From an uncultured Chryseobacterium sp. (GTDB lineage: Bacteria; Bacteroidota; Bacteroidia; Flavobacteriales; Weeksellaceae), in contig NZ_CAKZIK010000029.1 of the NCBI RefSeq assembly GCF_936933875.1, forward strand, positions 62,001 through 126,000: a stretch of DNA of 64,000 bases, written 5' to 3'. Positions 25,096 to 34,718 of the stretch are shown here, piece by piece. Positions within the stretch are counted from its first letter, which is position 1. Each line of letters begins with the position of its first letter. The notes beneath the pieces are model-generated. The model was given only the letters and a program-made list of their open reading frames with translations. It was not told the origin of the DNA and made no database searches. Made by a program: the position numbers and the translations under genes.

Positions 25096-26514
25096 TTAAC
25101 ATTCCGCCACATTTACCGCAATCGCCAAACCGCCTTCAGAAGTTTCCTTGAAACGGTCGTTCATGCTCAAAGCGGTTTCCCACATCGATTGAATCACCTT
25201 ATCCAACGAAACTTTGGCTTTTGTTGGGTCGCTTTCCAAGGCAATATTGGCTGCTGTAATCGCTTTTATAGCACCCATGGAATTTCTTTCAATACACGGA
25301 ATTTGTACAAGTCCTGCAATGGGGTCACAGGTAAGTCCAAGATGATGTTCCATAGCGATCTCTGCTGCCATGAGAACCTGTCCCGGAGTTCCGCCCATAA
25401 TTTCTGTCAAACCCGCTGCAGACATGGCAGAAGAAACACCGATTTCAGCCTGACAACCACCCATCGCAGCAGAAATTGTGGCATTTTTCTTAAATAACGT
25501 TCCAATTTCTCCGGCAACCAAGATAAAACGGATAATATCTTCATCACTCTTATGCTCAGTAAAAGCCTGAGAATACATTAAAACGGCCGGAATTACTCCA
25601 CTTGCACCATTTGTAGGCGCCGTAATAATTCTGCCGAAACTTGCGTTCTCTTCGTTCACCGCCAACGCAAAACACGAAACCCATTTATTGATATTCGTAA
25701 AATTTTCTTCGGCTTCAACAACGAGTTTGAACCATTCATCAAGATTGTTATAAATTTTTTCGCCGAGAAGTTTTCGGTTCAGTTGTGGTGCACGTCGCGA
25801 AACATTTAAACCACCCGGAAGAATTCCTTCTTTGTTCACGCCTTTGTAAATGCATTCTTTAATCTGTTGCCAAATATATAGTGCTTCTGCTCGCGTTTGT
25901 TCATCGGTTCTCCAAGATTCTTCATTCAAAAAAACCAAATCCGAAAATCTTTTCAAATCTAATTTATCAATATATTTTTCGACATCTTTTCCGCTGTGAC
26001 AAGGATATAAAGTACGTATGCAGACTTTATCCATAGAACTTTCGTTCTGCGTTGCAATGAAACCACCTCCAACAGAATAATAATCCTGTGCAATTTCTTC
26101 CCCGTTTTCAAAAACTGCTTTGAAAATCATCCCGTTAGGATGAAAATCCAGCGTTTTATCCATGTTCAGCACTAAATTTTTTCCATAAACGAAAGGAATC
26201 ATTTTTTCGCCGCCTAAATTCAGTTGGTTTGAATTTTTGATTTCGGCGATTTTTTCGTCAATTTTCGTGGTATCAATCGTTTTGTAATTTTCTCCCGAAA
26301 GTCCGAGCATTCCTGCAATATCGGTTCCGTGACCGATTCCGGTTTTTGCTAATGACCCGAAAAATTCAACGAAAACTTCTTGAACATCAGAAAGTTGATG
26401 ATGGGTTTTAATTAATTTGAGAAAACTTTCAGCAGCATTCCAAGGTCCCATTGTGTGAGAACTGGATGGACCGATGCCTACTTTTATAATTTCGAAAACA
26501 CTGATGGATTCCAT
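25096..26514 (-). CDS. sdaA: L-serine ammonia-lyase, iron-sulfur type
   Basis: 472 residues, single-chain form (beta then alpha domain). The start MESISVFEIIKVGIGPSSSHTMGPWNAAE is the family signature. Cysteines in MGGCQAEIGVSSAMSAAG, LTCDPIAG and IPCIERN would bind the 4Fe-4S cluster that activates serine. The product is pyruvate plus ammonia. ATG at 26514. It lies upstream of nothing on its strand; an A8/T8 inverted repeat (25064-25095) follows the stop and may terminate transcription. Confidence 0.95.
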   Translation of the reverse strand: MESISVFEIIKVGIGPSSSHTMGPWNAAESFLKLIKTHHQLSDVQEVFVEFFGSLAKTGIGHGTDIAGMLGLSGENYKTIDTTKIDEKIAEIKNSNQLNLGGEKMIPFVYGKNLVLNMDKTLDFHPNGMIFKAVFENGEEIAQDYYSVGGGFIATQNESSMDKVCIRTLYPCHSGKDVEKYIDKLDLKRFSDLVFLNEESWRTDEQTRAEALYIWQQIKECIYKGVNKEGILPGGLNVSRRAPQLNRKLLGEKIYNNLDEWFKLVVEAEENFTNINKWVSCFALAVNEENASFGRIITAPTNGASGVIPAVLMYSQAFTEHKSDEDIIRFILVAGEIGTLFKKNATISAAMGGCQAEIGVSSAMSAAGLTEIMGGTPGQVLMAAEIAMEHHLGLTCDPIAGLVQIPCIERNSMGAIKAITAANIALESDPTKAKVSLDKVIQSMWETALSMNDRFKETSEGGLAIAVNVAEC

Positions 26515-26558
26515 GTTTTTTGCGTGATAATTAGATTAAATAAATTTAGAAAAAAAAA

Positions 26559-27200
26559 TTAAGCGAAAATTTTCTCCAGTATTTCAGAAACTTCGCGGTG
26601 TTTGGTTGCAGGAAAAAGATGCGTCCCGTTTTCTACAACATAATCCGGCTTGGAATATTTGATGGGAAAAACGATGTCTTTATCCGCCAAAACCTGGATA
26701 ACTTTCGGGTTTTCCTGGAATTTCCAAGCTGCAATTTTTTCGATGCTCCACTTCAGATAATAGGGATTACGTACAGCAAAATATTCTAAAACTTTCGGAT
26801 TTTTTGGGTCAAAAAGCTTTCTGATAAGCGAATAAGCAATGGTAGATTTTTCGTTGAAGATATTTTCCGGTAGATATTTCGGAATTTTTGTAAGCTCTCC
26901 AGCTTTGATGAATCGGGATTTTTCTTTGTCTGATTTGATGCTTCCCAAAATCACAACTTTTTCGGCTGGTTTTATCTTATCAATTTCCTGCACCATAATT
27001 CCTCCGAAAGAATAACCCATCAAACTAAACGGTTCGGAATCATCGATTCTTTCCGCCATTCTTTTGATGTATTCTTCAAAGGTTTCATTTTTTTCGGGAA
27101 TGAGCCAATCCAGAAAAACTACTTCGATCTGCTCCGGAAACTTCAATTTTTCCAAAACTTTGAAATCTGCGCCAAGTCCGCTTACAACATACAATTTCAT
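26559..27200 (-). CDS. alpha/beta hydrolase-like protein
   Basis: 213 residues, cytosolic. The GYSFGGIMVQE nucleophile elbow (about residues 81-91) and C-terminal VLADKDIVFPI and NGTHLFPATKHREV supply Ser, Asp and His in the usual order, and FLDWLIPEKNETFEEYIKRMAE fits a small thioesterase-type hydrolase. The substrate is unknown. The gene starts 11 bp after the stop of the upstream YceI gene, so the two form an operon. Confidence 0.78.
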   Translation of the reverse strand: MKLYVVSGLGADFKVLEKLKFPEQIEVVFLDWLIPEKNETFEEYIKRMAERIDDSEPFSLMGYSFGGIMVQEIDKIKPAEKVVILGSIKSDKEKSRFIKAGELTKIPKYLPENIFNEKSTIAYSLIRKLFDPKNPKVLEYFAVRNPYYLKWSIEKIAAWKFQENPKVIQVLADKDIVFPIKYSKPDYVVENGTHLFPATKHREVSEILEKIFA

Positions 27201-27211
27201 CCGCCGGAAAA

Positions 27212-27775
27212 TTATTTTGCTGTGAAATTTACCGTCATTTCAACGTCGTTTTTGATAATCATATCTTCAAAAACATTGTAATTCAAACCAAAATCTTTTC
27301 GGTTGAAGGTAAACATTTTCGACTGAAATTTAACGCCGTTATTATCCGAAGTAATATTTGCCGGGAAAGAAATTTTCTTGGTAATTTTCTTAATTGTTAA
27401 GTTTCCGGTAACCCAAGAATTGTAGTTTTTATCAGTGTTTGGTTTTACCGCAATGATTTTAAAAAAAACGGTAGGATATTTATCTACATCGAAGAAATCT
27501 TCATCCTTTAAATGATTTTCCAGATACATTTTGCGTTTTCCGGTTTCGTCATCGGCTGAAATGGATTTCATATCAATAATAAAATTTCCGGAAGTAACGT
27601 TTCCGTTCTTCAGTACTACGTTTCCGGCTTTTAGTTTTACCGTTCCATAATGCGAAAGAGATTCTGCATTCAAGACTTTATAAGCTTTCCAGCCAATCGC
27701 CGAAGTGGTTACTTTTTTGTTTTGTGCAAAGACAAAAGATGAAAAAAGTAAAAATATGAGGAGGAAATTTTTCAT
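27212..27775 (-). CDS. YceI family periplasmic protein
   Basis: 187 residues with a signal peptide (MKNFLLIFLLFSSFVFAQ). YceI lipocalin-like fold: GWKAYKVLNAESLSHYGTVKLKAGNVVLKNGNVTSGNFIIDMKSI, then HLKDEDFFDVDKYPTVFFK and a late FNRKDFGLNYN motif. Members bind isoprenoid or other hydrophobic ligands. It is followed within 11 bp by an alpha/beta hydrolase gene on the same mRNA. Confidence 0.93.
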   Translation of the reverse strand: MKNFLLIFLLFSSFVFAQNKKVTTSAIGWKAYKVLNAESLSHYGTVKLKAGNVVLKNGNVTSGNFIIDMKSISADDETGKRKMYLENHLKDEDFFDVDKYPTVFFKIIAVKPNTDKNYNSWVTGNLTIKKITKKISFPANITSDNNGVKFQSKMFTFNRKDFGLNYNVFEDMIIKNDVEMTVNFTAK

Positions 27776-27836
27776 TTTAATTAAAAATTTGATGACAAAA
27801 ATACTTAATAAAAAACTCTGCCAAAAGTGATTTCAA

Positions 27837-27866
27837 ACAAAAAAGGCTTCACATTACGCAAAGCCT
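27837..27866 (-). terminator. terminator of the glucokinase gene
   Basis: Minus-strand stem AGGCTT/AAGCCT with an 11-nt loop, then six T. Confidence 0.7.
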
Positions 27867-27887
27867 CCTTAAAAATATTTAAATGAA

Positions 27888-28934
27888 CTAGTCTTCAATA
27901 AATGCTCCGTAAAATGCAGCACCCTGCAGAATTTCCTTTTCATTTCTAAGGAAGTAAATTGGAATGTCTTTCAGCAGATGTTCCATTCTGTCGGAGATTT
28001 TGAAATCTTTGTAGAATTTCTCCTTGTCAATCAGTTCATTAATTTTATCTGAGATTTCTCCTGTAATAATCAAACCTCCGGTTGCTTTTAGTTTTAAAAC
28101 CAAATTATTGGCTTCTCTGGCTAAAAACTCCAGGAACATTTCGATGGTTAATTTTACCAGGCGAGAATTTTGCTCTTTTCCTGCAGAACTCATCACCGAA
28201 AGGAAATCTTCTTTCTGAACTCTTTCAGTTAACCATTCGTCTTCCTTATGCCTTCCAACATCTCTCAGGAAACGGTAAATATTGTAAAGCCCATCTTTTG
28301 AAAGTACATTTTCCCAAGTGACGATGCCGTAAATTTTATTTAAAAACTGATAAAACTGAATTTCAAAATCGTTTCGAGGTGAAAATTCGGTATGTCCTCC
28401 TTCCGTTGCAAAAGGCCTTAAACTTTGTCCGTCCCAAAACAGTCCGGCTTCACCTAAACCGTTTCCTGGAGCTAAAATTGCAACGTTTCCTCTGGATTTA
28501 TTGTCGGAAGTGTGCAGCACTTCGAATTTAGATTCATCGGCTTTTGCTAAACTGTATGCAACAGCTTCAAGGTCGTTAATCAGGAAAACTTTCTGTACTC
28601 CTGTTTCAGCTTTTATCTGTTCTGCATCCAAAGTCCACGGAAGATTTTGGGTAACGCAAACATTATTCATCACGGGACCCGGAACTCCTACAGAAATTCT
28701 GTCCACTTTAAGGCCGGATTCATCCAAAAACTTTTTCACCATTGCTGCGAAAGAGCTAAAATCGTTTGTTGGATACGTTTTTTCGTTAGACAAACTGAGA
28801 TCACCATTTTCGCACTTGTAATAAGCAAGCGTACTTTCTTTTTTGCGAAGATCTGCAACAAGTAGCTTTACATTTTTATTGTTTTCGCAGTTTATCCCCG
28901 GAGAATAAAGCGGAAATGTTGTCTTGGAGTCCAT
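27888..28934 (-). CDS. glk: glucokinase
   Basis: 348 residues from ATG 28934; a GTG five codons upstream (28949) is in frame but less likely. Glk-type (PF02685) hexokinase that makes glucose 6-phosphate from ATP. Family signatures are VKLLVADLRK, SVGVPGPVMNNVCVTQNLPWTLD, FLINDLEAVAYSL with the catalytic Asp, LAPGNGLGEAGL and EGGHTEFSPRNDFEIQF. Standard GTGLG is GNGLG here. It is flanked by terminators on both sides, so monocistronic. Confidence 0.92.
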   Translation of the reverse strand: MDSKTTFPLYSPGINCENNKNVKLLVADLRKKESTLAYYKCENGDLSLSNEKTYPTNDFSSFAAMVKKFLDESGLKVDRISVGVPGPVMNNVCVTQNLPWTLDAEQIKAETGVQKVFLINDLEAVAYSLAKADESKFEVLHTSDNKSRGNVAILAPGNGLGEAGLFWDGQSLRPFATEGGHTEFSPRNDFEIQFYQFLNKIYGIVTWENVLSKDGLYNIYRFLRDVGRHKEDEWLTERVQKEDFLSVMSSAGKEQNSRLVKLTIEMFLEFLAREANNLVLKLKATGGLIITGEISDKINELIDKEKFYKDFKISDRMEHLLKDIPIYFLRNEKEILQGAAFYGAFIED

Positions 28935-28980
28935 AGTGAGATGTTTCACTCAAAGATAATAAAAAGTTTTTCAGAAAATA

Positions 28981-29012
28981 AAAAAACCTTTCCAAAATTT
29001 TGGAAAGGTTTT
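28981..29012. terminator. perfect palindromic terminator
   Basis: AAAACCTTTCCAAAA followed directly by its reverse complement, with A/T runs on both sides. Positioned to terminate the beta-barrel gene on the minus strand, whose stop is at 29036. Confidence 0.75.
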
Positions 29013-29035
29013 ATACTTGATTTCTGTTTTAAAAA

Positions 29036-29617
29036 CTATTTACCACTTCCTAGAGGAATGTTGTAAGAAACTGCAGCGCCAATGGCACCAGCATTATATT
29101 TCTGTGTATCAATCTCACCATCGTTTCCTGTGAAGGTTTTCTGATATTGCAGTGCAAAATTCCAGTCTCTGTTATGGTATCCAATTTCCGGCTTGATGTA
29201 GAAACCACCATCCGGTCTTGCAACCGTACTGTTTGAAGCTACCTGATCATCACCAACGATGAAACCGTAACCCAAATCTGTTCCTAAATAAAAACCAGTT
29301 TGTTTTGGATAAACTCTAATTAAAGCTGCAACCGGAATTACACCGAAATCATTGTTATTTACAGTTGCACCGTTTACTGTATTTTCTCTACCAAAGAAGT
29401 GGCTGTAACCTGTTGCGATACCTAAACCAAACCCCGGAGTTACCAAGTTCTGATAAGCCAAATCTAAACCTACATTTGCCGATGCATTTTCAGCAGGAAC
29501 TGCAAGACCTACATTTGCACCTACTTTAAGCATATTTTTCATAGCTGCACTCTGTGCACTCATTACACCTGCTGCTAAAATACCAGCTACTAACATTGAT
29601 TGCTTAAACATTTTCAT
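29036..29617 (-). CDS. outer membrane beta-barrel protein
   Basis: 193 residues. A signal peptide (MKMFKQSMLVAGILAAGVMSAQ) is followed by alternating beta strands rich in Gly, Asn and aromatics (VGANVGLAVPAEN, FGLGIATGYSHFFG, GFYLGTDLGYGF, GGFYIKPEIGYHNRDWNFALQYQK), ending in a strand plus SYNIPLGSGK, typical of the OmpW/OmpX-like barrels of flavobacteria. Function is unknown. Codon choice is highly regular, suggesting strong expression. It lies upstream of glk, separated by a terminator. Confidence 0.8.
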   Translation of the reverse strand: MKMFKQSMLVAGILAAGVMSAQSAAMKNMLKVGANVGLAVPAENASANVGLDLAYQNLVTPGFGLGIATGYSHFFGRENTVNGATVNNNDFGVIPVAALIRVYPKQTGFYLGTDLGYGFIVGDDQVASNSTVARPDGGFYIKPEIGYHNRDWNFALQYQKTFTGNDGEIDTQKYNAGAIGAAVSYNIPLGSGK

Positions 29618-29870
29618 AATTTCAAATTTTAAATTTTACTCGGTTAGTCTTGTAATAATCGTGCCAAAAGTGGGTTAACTTAGGTTAAAAAAGACCAAAA
29701 TTTTTCATAAAATATTCAAAATCAATTCATTATAAAAAATCAATAATTAAACAGTTATTTAATTCTGTAAGCTTTATGTGAAATTCTGAAAGACAAATTC
29801 TGACAAATTCAAACAAAAAGTCCGTTTTATAAGAAAACAGACTCCATTATATTAAATATGATTTAAAAAA

Positions 29871-31547
29871 TCAACTTAAACCGGTAATTTTTCCGTCTTT
29901 ATCAATGTCCATTCCTTCCGCAGCTGGAACCGAAGGTAAACCAGGCATTCTCATCATATCTCCCAGAATTGGTATAATAAAGCCGGCTCCCGCAGCAAAT
30001 TCAAATTCTCTCACTGTCACTTTAAAATTGGTTGGTCGCCCTATTTTCTTTTCGTCATCACTTAAGGACTTCTGCGTTTTTGCCATACAAATTGGCAATT
30101 TATCTAAACCTAAATCATAAATAGATTTCAACTGATTCTTCGCTTTCTGTGAAAAAACGGCTGTATCTGCACCGTAAACTTCTTTAGCTATGGTCTCAAT
30201 CTTATGTTCAACTGAGTCGTTCACGTTATATAAAGGTTTAAAATTATTACCGCAATGAATGGTACAATGCGCAACTTCTGCAGCGAGTTCCATCATTCCT
30301 TCTCCACCTTTGGTAAATTCATCAGCGAGGATTGCTTTCACGCCCAACTTTTCGCATTCTTCTTTTACGAAATTGATTTCCTCATCAGAATCTGTAGCAA
30401 AATGATTAATGGCAACGATGGGTTTTAAATTCCACTTAAAAGCGTTTTCGATATGTTTTTTCAGATTATCGATTCCGTTTTTAACGAACGGAAGGTTGGG
30501 AACTTCATACTCTCCTTTTTTTGCTCCACCGTGATAACGCAAAGCCCGGATTGTGGCTACCAAAACATACGCATCGGGTTTCAAATTTCCATAATGTCCT
30601 TTAATATGCATGAATTTTTCAGCTCCCAAATCAGCTCCGAAACCCGCTTCTGTTACTACAAAATCCGCAAGCGACATTCCGGTTTTTGTAGCAATAATTG
30701 TATTGGTTCCCTGAGCAATATTTGCGAAAGGTCCGCCATGAAGAATCGCAGGATTTCCTTCCAAAGTTTGTACAAGATTAGGTTTAATGGCGTCTTTCAG
30801 TAAAATCGCCATTGCACCTTGAGCATTTAAATCTCTGGCGTAAATCGGTTTTTTCTCAAAAGTATAACCCACGAAAATATTTCCGAGACGGATTTTTAAA
30901 TCTTCAAAATCTTTGGAAAGACAGAGAATCGCCATTACTTCCGAAGCCGGTGTAATATTGAACCCTTCTTCACGGGTAATCCCGTTATTCGAACCGCCTA
31001 AACCAACCACGATATGACGCAGAGAACGGTCGTTCATGTCCATCACACGTTTCCAGACAATCGTTCTTGGGTCGATATTCAAAGTTCTTTTTTTGTCCTG
31101 AAGATTGTTATCAATTAAAGCTGAAAGTAAGTTGTTGGCCTTTTCAATAGCGGCGAAATCTCCCGTAAAATGCAGATTAATATCCACCATCGGAATTACC
31201 TGGGCGTAACCACCACCTGCAGCGCCGCCTTTAATTCCAAAAACAGGGCCCAAACTTGGTTCGCGCAAAACTGCGATGGCTTTTTTGCCGATTTTATTCA
31301 AACCATCACACAAACCCACTGAAACTGTAGTTTTTCCTTCTCCGGCAGGAGTTGGATTAATGGCGGAAACCAAAATCAGTTTTGATTTTTTGATTTTTTC
31401 TTCGTCTATATATTTTAAGGGAAGCTTTGCTTTGTATTTTCCGTAATATTCCAAATCATCACGGTCGATACCGATTTTGTCTGCAATTTCCCTGATATGC
31501 TGAATGTTCGCGCTTTGTGCAATTTCTAAATCTGTTGGAAAGCTCAT
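29871..31547 (-). CDS. fhs: formate-tetrahydrofolate ligase
   Basis: 558 residues, full length. The P-loop-like PTPAGEGKTTVSVGLCDGL (residues 67-85 region) binds ATP, and GIKGGAAGGGYAQVIPM is the second FTHFS signature. It makes 10-formyl-THF from formate, ATP and THF for one-carbon metabolism. ATG at 31547. The 253-bp gap beyond its stop (29618-29870) shows nothing but AT-rich sequence. Confidence 0.97.
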   Translation of the reverse strand: MSFPTDLEIAQSANIQHIREIADKIGIDRDDLEYYGKYKAKLPLKYIDEEKIKKSKLILVSAINPTPAGEGKTTVSVGLCDGLNKIGKKAIAVLREPSLGPVFGIKGGAAGGGYAQVIPMVDINLHFTGDFAAIEKANNLLSALIDNNLQDKKRTLNIDPRTIVWKRVMDMNDRSLRHIVVGLGGSNNGITREEGFNITPASEVMAILCLSKDFEDLKIRLGNIFVGYTFEKKPIYARDLNAQGAMAILLKDAIKPNLVQTLEGNPAILHGGPFANIAQGTNTIIATKTGMSLADFVVTEAGFGADLGAEKFMHIKGHYGNLKPDAYVLVATIRALRYHGGAKKGEYEVPNLPFVKNGIDNLKKHIENAFKWNLKPIVAINHFATDSDEEINFVKEECEKLGVKAILADEFTKGGEGMMELAAEVAHCTIHCGNNFKPLYNVNDSVEHKIETIAKEVYGADTAVFSQKAKNQLKSIYDLGLDKLPICMAKTQKSLSDDEKKIGRPTNFKVTVREFEFAAGAGFIIPILGDMMRMPGLPSVPAAEGMDIDKDGKITGLS

Positions 31548-31628
31548 AAAAAAAATAGTTTTAAATAAAATGATGTTATCAAATTTAAAACTAAATAAAA
31601 AACGATAAAAATTTTATCAAATGTTTAA

Positions 31629-31653
31629 AATCAGTAAATAGAAATTACTGATT
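31629..31653 (-). terminator. hairpin after the HopJ-family gene
   Basis: 9-bp stem AATCAGTAA/TTACTGATT with a 7-nt loop, 6 bp beyond the stop at 31659; AT-rich tail. Confidence 0.5.
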
Positions 31654-31658
31654 ACATG

Positions 31659-31979
31659 TTATTTCCTGATTAATGCTTCATTTTGAAAAGAAATTCCGTC
31701 CCAACCGAACTTCAAGAAATTTCGGATGTTGTGGTGGTCGTTACCGTCGGGAGTTTGAAGCACGCTTTGATAATGTTCTGCGAAAAGAGAAAGCGTTTGT
31801 TCTTTTGAAAGGTTTTGCAATTTTGCAAAACTGAAAACCTTGCAGGAACCGTTATTCTGTCCGGCTTCTTTGACAATTTCTTCGTTGGAAAATTCGGAAG
31901 GTGTGAAATCGTACTGGCTGTCTATATATTCTATGACATCTTTAAAATCAAAATTATTTTGAAACTGTTTTGGTAACAT
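31659..31979 (-). CDS. HopJ type III effector-like family protein
   Basis: 106 residues. The family (PF08888) is named after a Pseudomonas effector but is widespread in non-pathogens, so the name should not be read as virulence. Recognised by FTPSEFSNEEIVKEAGQNNGSCKVFSFAKLQNLSKEQTLSLFAEHY and the HHNIRNFLKFGWDGISF end. Cytosolic, without signal peptide or secretion signal. The function is unknown. It precedes no co-directional gene closely; the 44-aa membrane protein gene lies upstream behind its own terminator. Confidence 0.8.
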   Translation of the reverse strand: MLPKQFQNNFDFKDVIEYIDSQYDFTPSEFSNEEIVKEAGQNNGSCKVFSFAKLQNLSKEQTLSLFAEHYQSVLQTPDGNDHHNIRNFLKFGWDGISFQNEALIRK

Positions 31980-32011
31980 TATTTTTCTTTCAAAAGTACG
32001 GATTTAGCAAT

Positions 32012-32040
32012 AAAAAAAACCTCAGTAAACTGAGGCTTTA
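32012..32040 (-). terminator. terminator of the 44-aa membrane protein gene
   Basis: CCTCAGT/ACTGAGG stem followed on the minus strand by a long T run, a few bases beyond the stop at 32044. Confidence 0.8.
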
Positions 32041-32043
32041 TTC

Positions 32044-32178
32044 TTATGACGCTGTATTTTTCGCCATTGCTTTTTCCTGTTCTTTTTTGGCGTGTCTTGC
32101 TTCATATTTTTTCATGAAATAACCAATAGCAATTGGTGCAACCCACATCAAAATTCTTCTTAAAAGTGTTGGATTCAT
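32044..32178 (-). CDS. 44-aa membrane protein
   Basis: Small ORF below usual length cut-offs. It reads MNPTLLRRILMWVAPIAIGY then FMKKYEARHAKKEQEKAMAKNTAS, that is one transmembrane helix and a basic cytosolic tail. ATG at 32178, stop at 32044, with a convincing terminator right after, which supports it as a real gene. It lies downstream of pnp on the same strand, behind a pnp terminator. No known function; similar short proteins in related flavobacteria are only called hypothetical. Confidence 0.7.
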   Translation of the reverse strand: MNPTLLRRILMWVAPIAIGYFMKKYEARHAKKEQEKAMAKNTAS

Positions 32179-32248
32179 AATTTATTATTTTGAATTTTTA
32201 ATTGCAATTTGTAAGCCAAAAAGATTGTAGATTGAAATTATATAAAAG

Positions 32249-32276
32249 AAAAAACCACCGAAAATTCGATGGTTTC
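32249..32276 (-). terminator. terminator of pnp
   Basis: Stem AAACCACCGAA/TTCGATGGTTT with a G:U pair, followed by T-rich tail on the minus strand. Confidence 0.7.
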
Positions 32277-32281
32277 TATTT

Positions 32282-34474
32282 TTAAGCCTGTGGTTGTTCA
32301 GGTTGTTGGTTTTCTCCGTTTTCAGGATTTTGTCTTTCCTCTCTCGGTTTGTGTTCCGGTTTTGGTGGACGTGGAAGAAGCGCTTTTCGGGAAAGTCTCA
32401 TTTTCTTACGGTCATCATAACCTAAGAATTTCACTTCAACCATATCGCCTTCTGCGTAAGGAACTTTTTCAGTACGCTTCCAGTCGATTTCAGAAATATG
32501 AAGAAGACCTTCAGTTCCTTTTGCAATCGCTACAAAAGCTCCAAAATCCATCACCTTCACTACTTTTCCGTTGTAAGTTTCGCCAACCGTAGGTACAAAA
32601 GTAATTTCGTTGATTTTTGCAATAGTAGCATTAATATTTTCGCGACTCACACCGGAAATTTCGATTCTTCCGATTTCACCAATTTCTTCAATAGCAATTA
32701 CTGTATCGAAATCCTTCTGCATTTGCTGAATGATTTTTCCACCAGGTCCGATCACTGCACCGATAAATTCTTTTGGAATTTCCAAAACTTCCATTTTCGG
32801 AGCATGTGGTTTAACATCAGCTCTTGGTTTGTCAATTGTTTTCAAGATTTCTCCCAAAATATGAAGACGTCCTTCTCTTGCTTGAAGAAGAGCGGTTTCC
32901 ATAATATCCATTGTTAATCCCTGGATTTTGATGTCCATCTGACAAGCGGTAATTCCGTCTGCAGAACCCGTTACTTTAAAGTCCATATCTCCAAGGTGGT
33001 CTTCATCTCCCAAAATATCAGAAAGAACGGTAAATTTTCCTGATTTTGGATCTGTAATCAATCCCATTGCAATTCCTGAAACCGGTTTTGTAATCTGAAC
33101 ACCGGCATCCATCAAAGCCAAAGTTCCGGCACAAACTGTCGCCATGGAAGACGAACCGTTCGATTCCAAAATATCAGAAACTACACGGATCGTGTAAGGA
33201 TTTTCCTTCGGAATCATTCCAGCCAATGCTCTTTGAGCCAAGTTTCCGTGACCAACTTCTCTTCTTGAAGTTCCTCTTAAAGGTCTTGCTTCACCAGTTG
33301 AGAATGGTGGGAAATTATAATGTAAAAAGAATTTTTCGTCATAATTGATGGCAACTGAATCTACCATGTTAGCATCTTTCACAGAACCTAAAGTTACTGC
33401 CGTTAAAGACTGCGTTTCACCTCTTGTGAAAATTGCCGAACCGTGTGCTCCTGGAAGATAATCAATTTCTGACCAGATTGGACGAATCGTAGTAGAATTT
33501 CTACCATCTAGACGGATGCCTTCATTCAGAATCATCTGGCGCATCGCTTCTTTTTCAACATCGTGGTAATACACTTTTGCGAAAGATTCTACTTCTGCTC
33601 TTTCTTCTTCAGAATATTGGGAAAGGAATTCTTCCAAAACTGCCGCGAAATTTTCGTGTCTTTCTTCTTTTGCAGAAGGCGTCTTCGCTACTGCATACAC
33701 TTTATCATAAGTTTCTTTCCAAACTTTTTCACGAATTTCTTCGTTGTGCTTTTCGTGCTCGTAAGTTCTTTTAACTTGAGATGAAGGAACTCTTGCAGCC
33801 AATCTTTCCTGCGCTTCAATCTGTACCTTGATTTCTTCATGAGCATATTTAATCGCTTCCAGCATTTCCTGCTCAGAAATTTCCTTCATTTCACCTTCCA
33901 CCATCACGATAGAATCTTTAGTCGCTCCAACCATAATATCCAAATCTGCTTTTTTCAGATTTTCCATACTTGGATTAACAGAAAACTCACCATCGATTCT
34001 TACCACTCTAACTTCAGACATAGGTCCGTTGAAAGGAATATCGGTAATGGCGATTGCAGCAGAAGCAGCCAAACCGGCCAAAGCTTCTGGCATTGTTGTG
34101 TCGTCGTAAGAAATCAGGGAAATCATCACCTGAACTTCCGCATGGAAATCATCCGGAAATAGTGGACGAAGAACTCTGTCCACCAATCTCATCGTTAAAA
34201 CTTCATCATCAGAAGGTTTTGTTTCTCTTCTGAAAAAGTTACCAGGAATTTTACCTCCTGCGTAGAATTTTTCTCTGTAATCTACCGTTAATGGAAGGAA
34301 ATCCACTCCCGGATTTGCGTCTTTGTTTGCTACAACGGTTGCAAGAAGCATTGTTCCGCCACATCTTACTACTACAGAACCGTTGGCCTGTTTTGCCAAA
34401 CGTCCTGTTTCGATGGACACTTCACGCCCATCTTTTAATTGAAATTTTTCAATAATTGCTTCTGGAGCACTCAT
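32282..34474 (-). CDS. pnp: polyribonucleotide nucleotidyltransferase
   Basis: 730 residues. Two RNase PH-like domains (GGTMLLATVVANKDANPGVDFLPLTVDYREKFYAGGKIPGNFFRRE; DGRNSTTIRPIWSEIDYLPGAHGSAIFTRGETQ), the helical linker between, then a KH domain (EFIGAVIGPGGKIIQQMQ) and an S1 domain (GETYNGKVVKVMDFGAFVAIAKGTEGLLHISEID). The tail is proline, glutamine and glutamate rich. It degrades mRNA by phosphorolysis. It starts about 60 nt after a TATATTTG -7 box; a structured leader for autoregulation is plausible, as in other pnp genes. Confidence 0.98.
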   Translation of the reverse strand: MSAPEAIIEKFQLKDGREVSIETGRLAKQANGSVVVRCGGTMLLATVVANKDANPGVDFLPLTVDYREKFYAGGKIPGNFFRRETKPSDDEVLTMRLVDRVLRPLFPDDFHAEVQVMISLISYDDTTMPEALAGLAASAAIAITDIPFNGPMSEVRVVRIDGEFSVNPSMENLKKADLDIMVGATKDSIVMVEGEMKEISEQEMLEAIKYAHEEIKVQIEAQERLAARVPSSQVKRTYEHEKHNEEIREKVWKETYDKVYAVAKTPSAKEERHENFAAVLEEFLSQYSEEERAEVESFAKVYYHDVEKEAMRQMILNEGIRLDGRNSTTIRPIWSEIDYLPGAHGSAIFTRGETQSLTAVTLGSVKDANMVDSVAINYDEKFFLHYNFPPFSTGEARPLRGTSRREVGHGNLAQRALAGMIPKENPYTIRVVSDILESNGSSSMATVCAGTLALMDAGVQITKPVSGIAMGLITDPKSGKFTVLSDILGDEDHLGDMDFKVTGSADGITACQMDIKIQGLTMDIMETALLQAREGRLHILGEILKTIDKPRADVKPHAPKMEVLEIPKEFIGAVIGPGGKIIQQMQKDFDTVIAIEEIGEIGRIEISGVSRENINATIAKINEITFVPTVGETYNGKVVKVMDFGAFVAIAKGTEGLLHISEIDWKRTEKVPYAEGDMVEVKFLGYDDRKKMRLSRKALLPRPPKPEHKPREERQNPENGENQQPEQPQA

Positions 34475-34541
34475 AAAATTTTCTGTCTTGTGCAGTCCGT
34501 ATTGACTGCGTTATTATTTAAACTTTTTAAATTTTCGCTTG

Positions 34542-34549
34542 CAAATATA
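34542..34549 (-). promoter_or_regulatory. -7 promoter box of pnp (TATATTTG)
   Basis: Minus-strand TAnnTTTG-type box followed by C, about 68 bp upstream of the pnp ATG. Confidence 0.5.
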
Positions 34550-34718
34550 GTGAAATTTGTTGGGTTTGAAGGAGTTTGATTTTGTTTTAAACGGTTTGAA
34601 TACGTCAGATTTAATCAGATTTTCGCAATTTTAGAATTGATTTACAAGATTTGCACAAATCCGTTTTAAAGGCATAAAACTGGCTTCCAAATAGCCATAA
34701 CATTAAAAATTTAACATT

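Noticed and set aside
31659..31979. HopJ effector as a sign of virulence
   Set aside because: The family is widespread in free-living bacteria and no secretion system or neighbouring effector is present.
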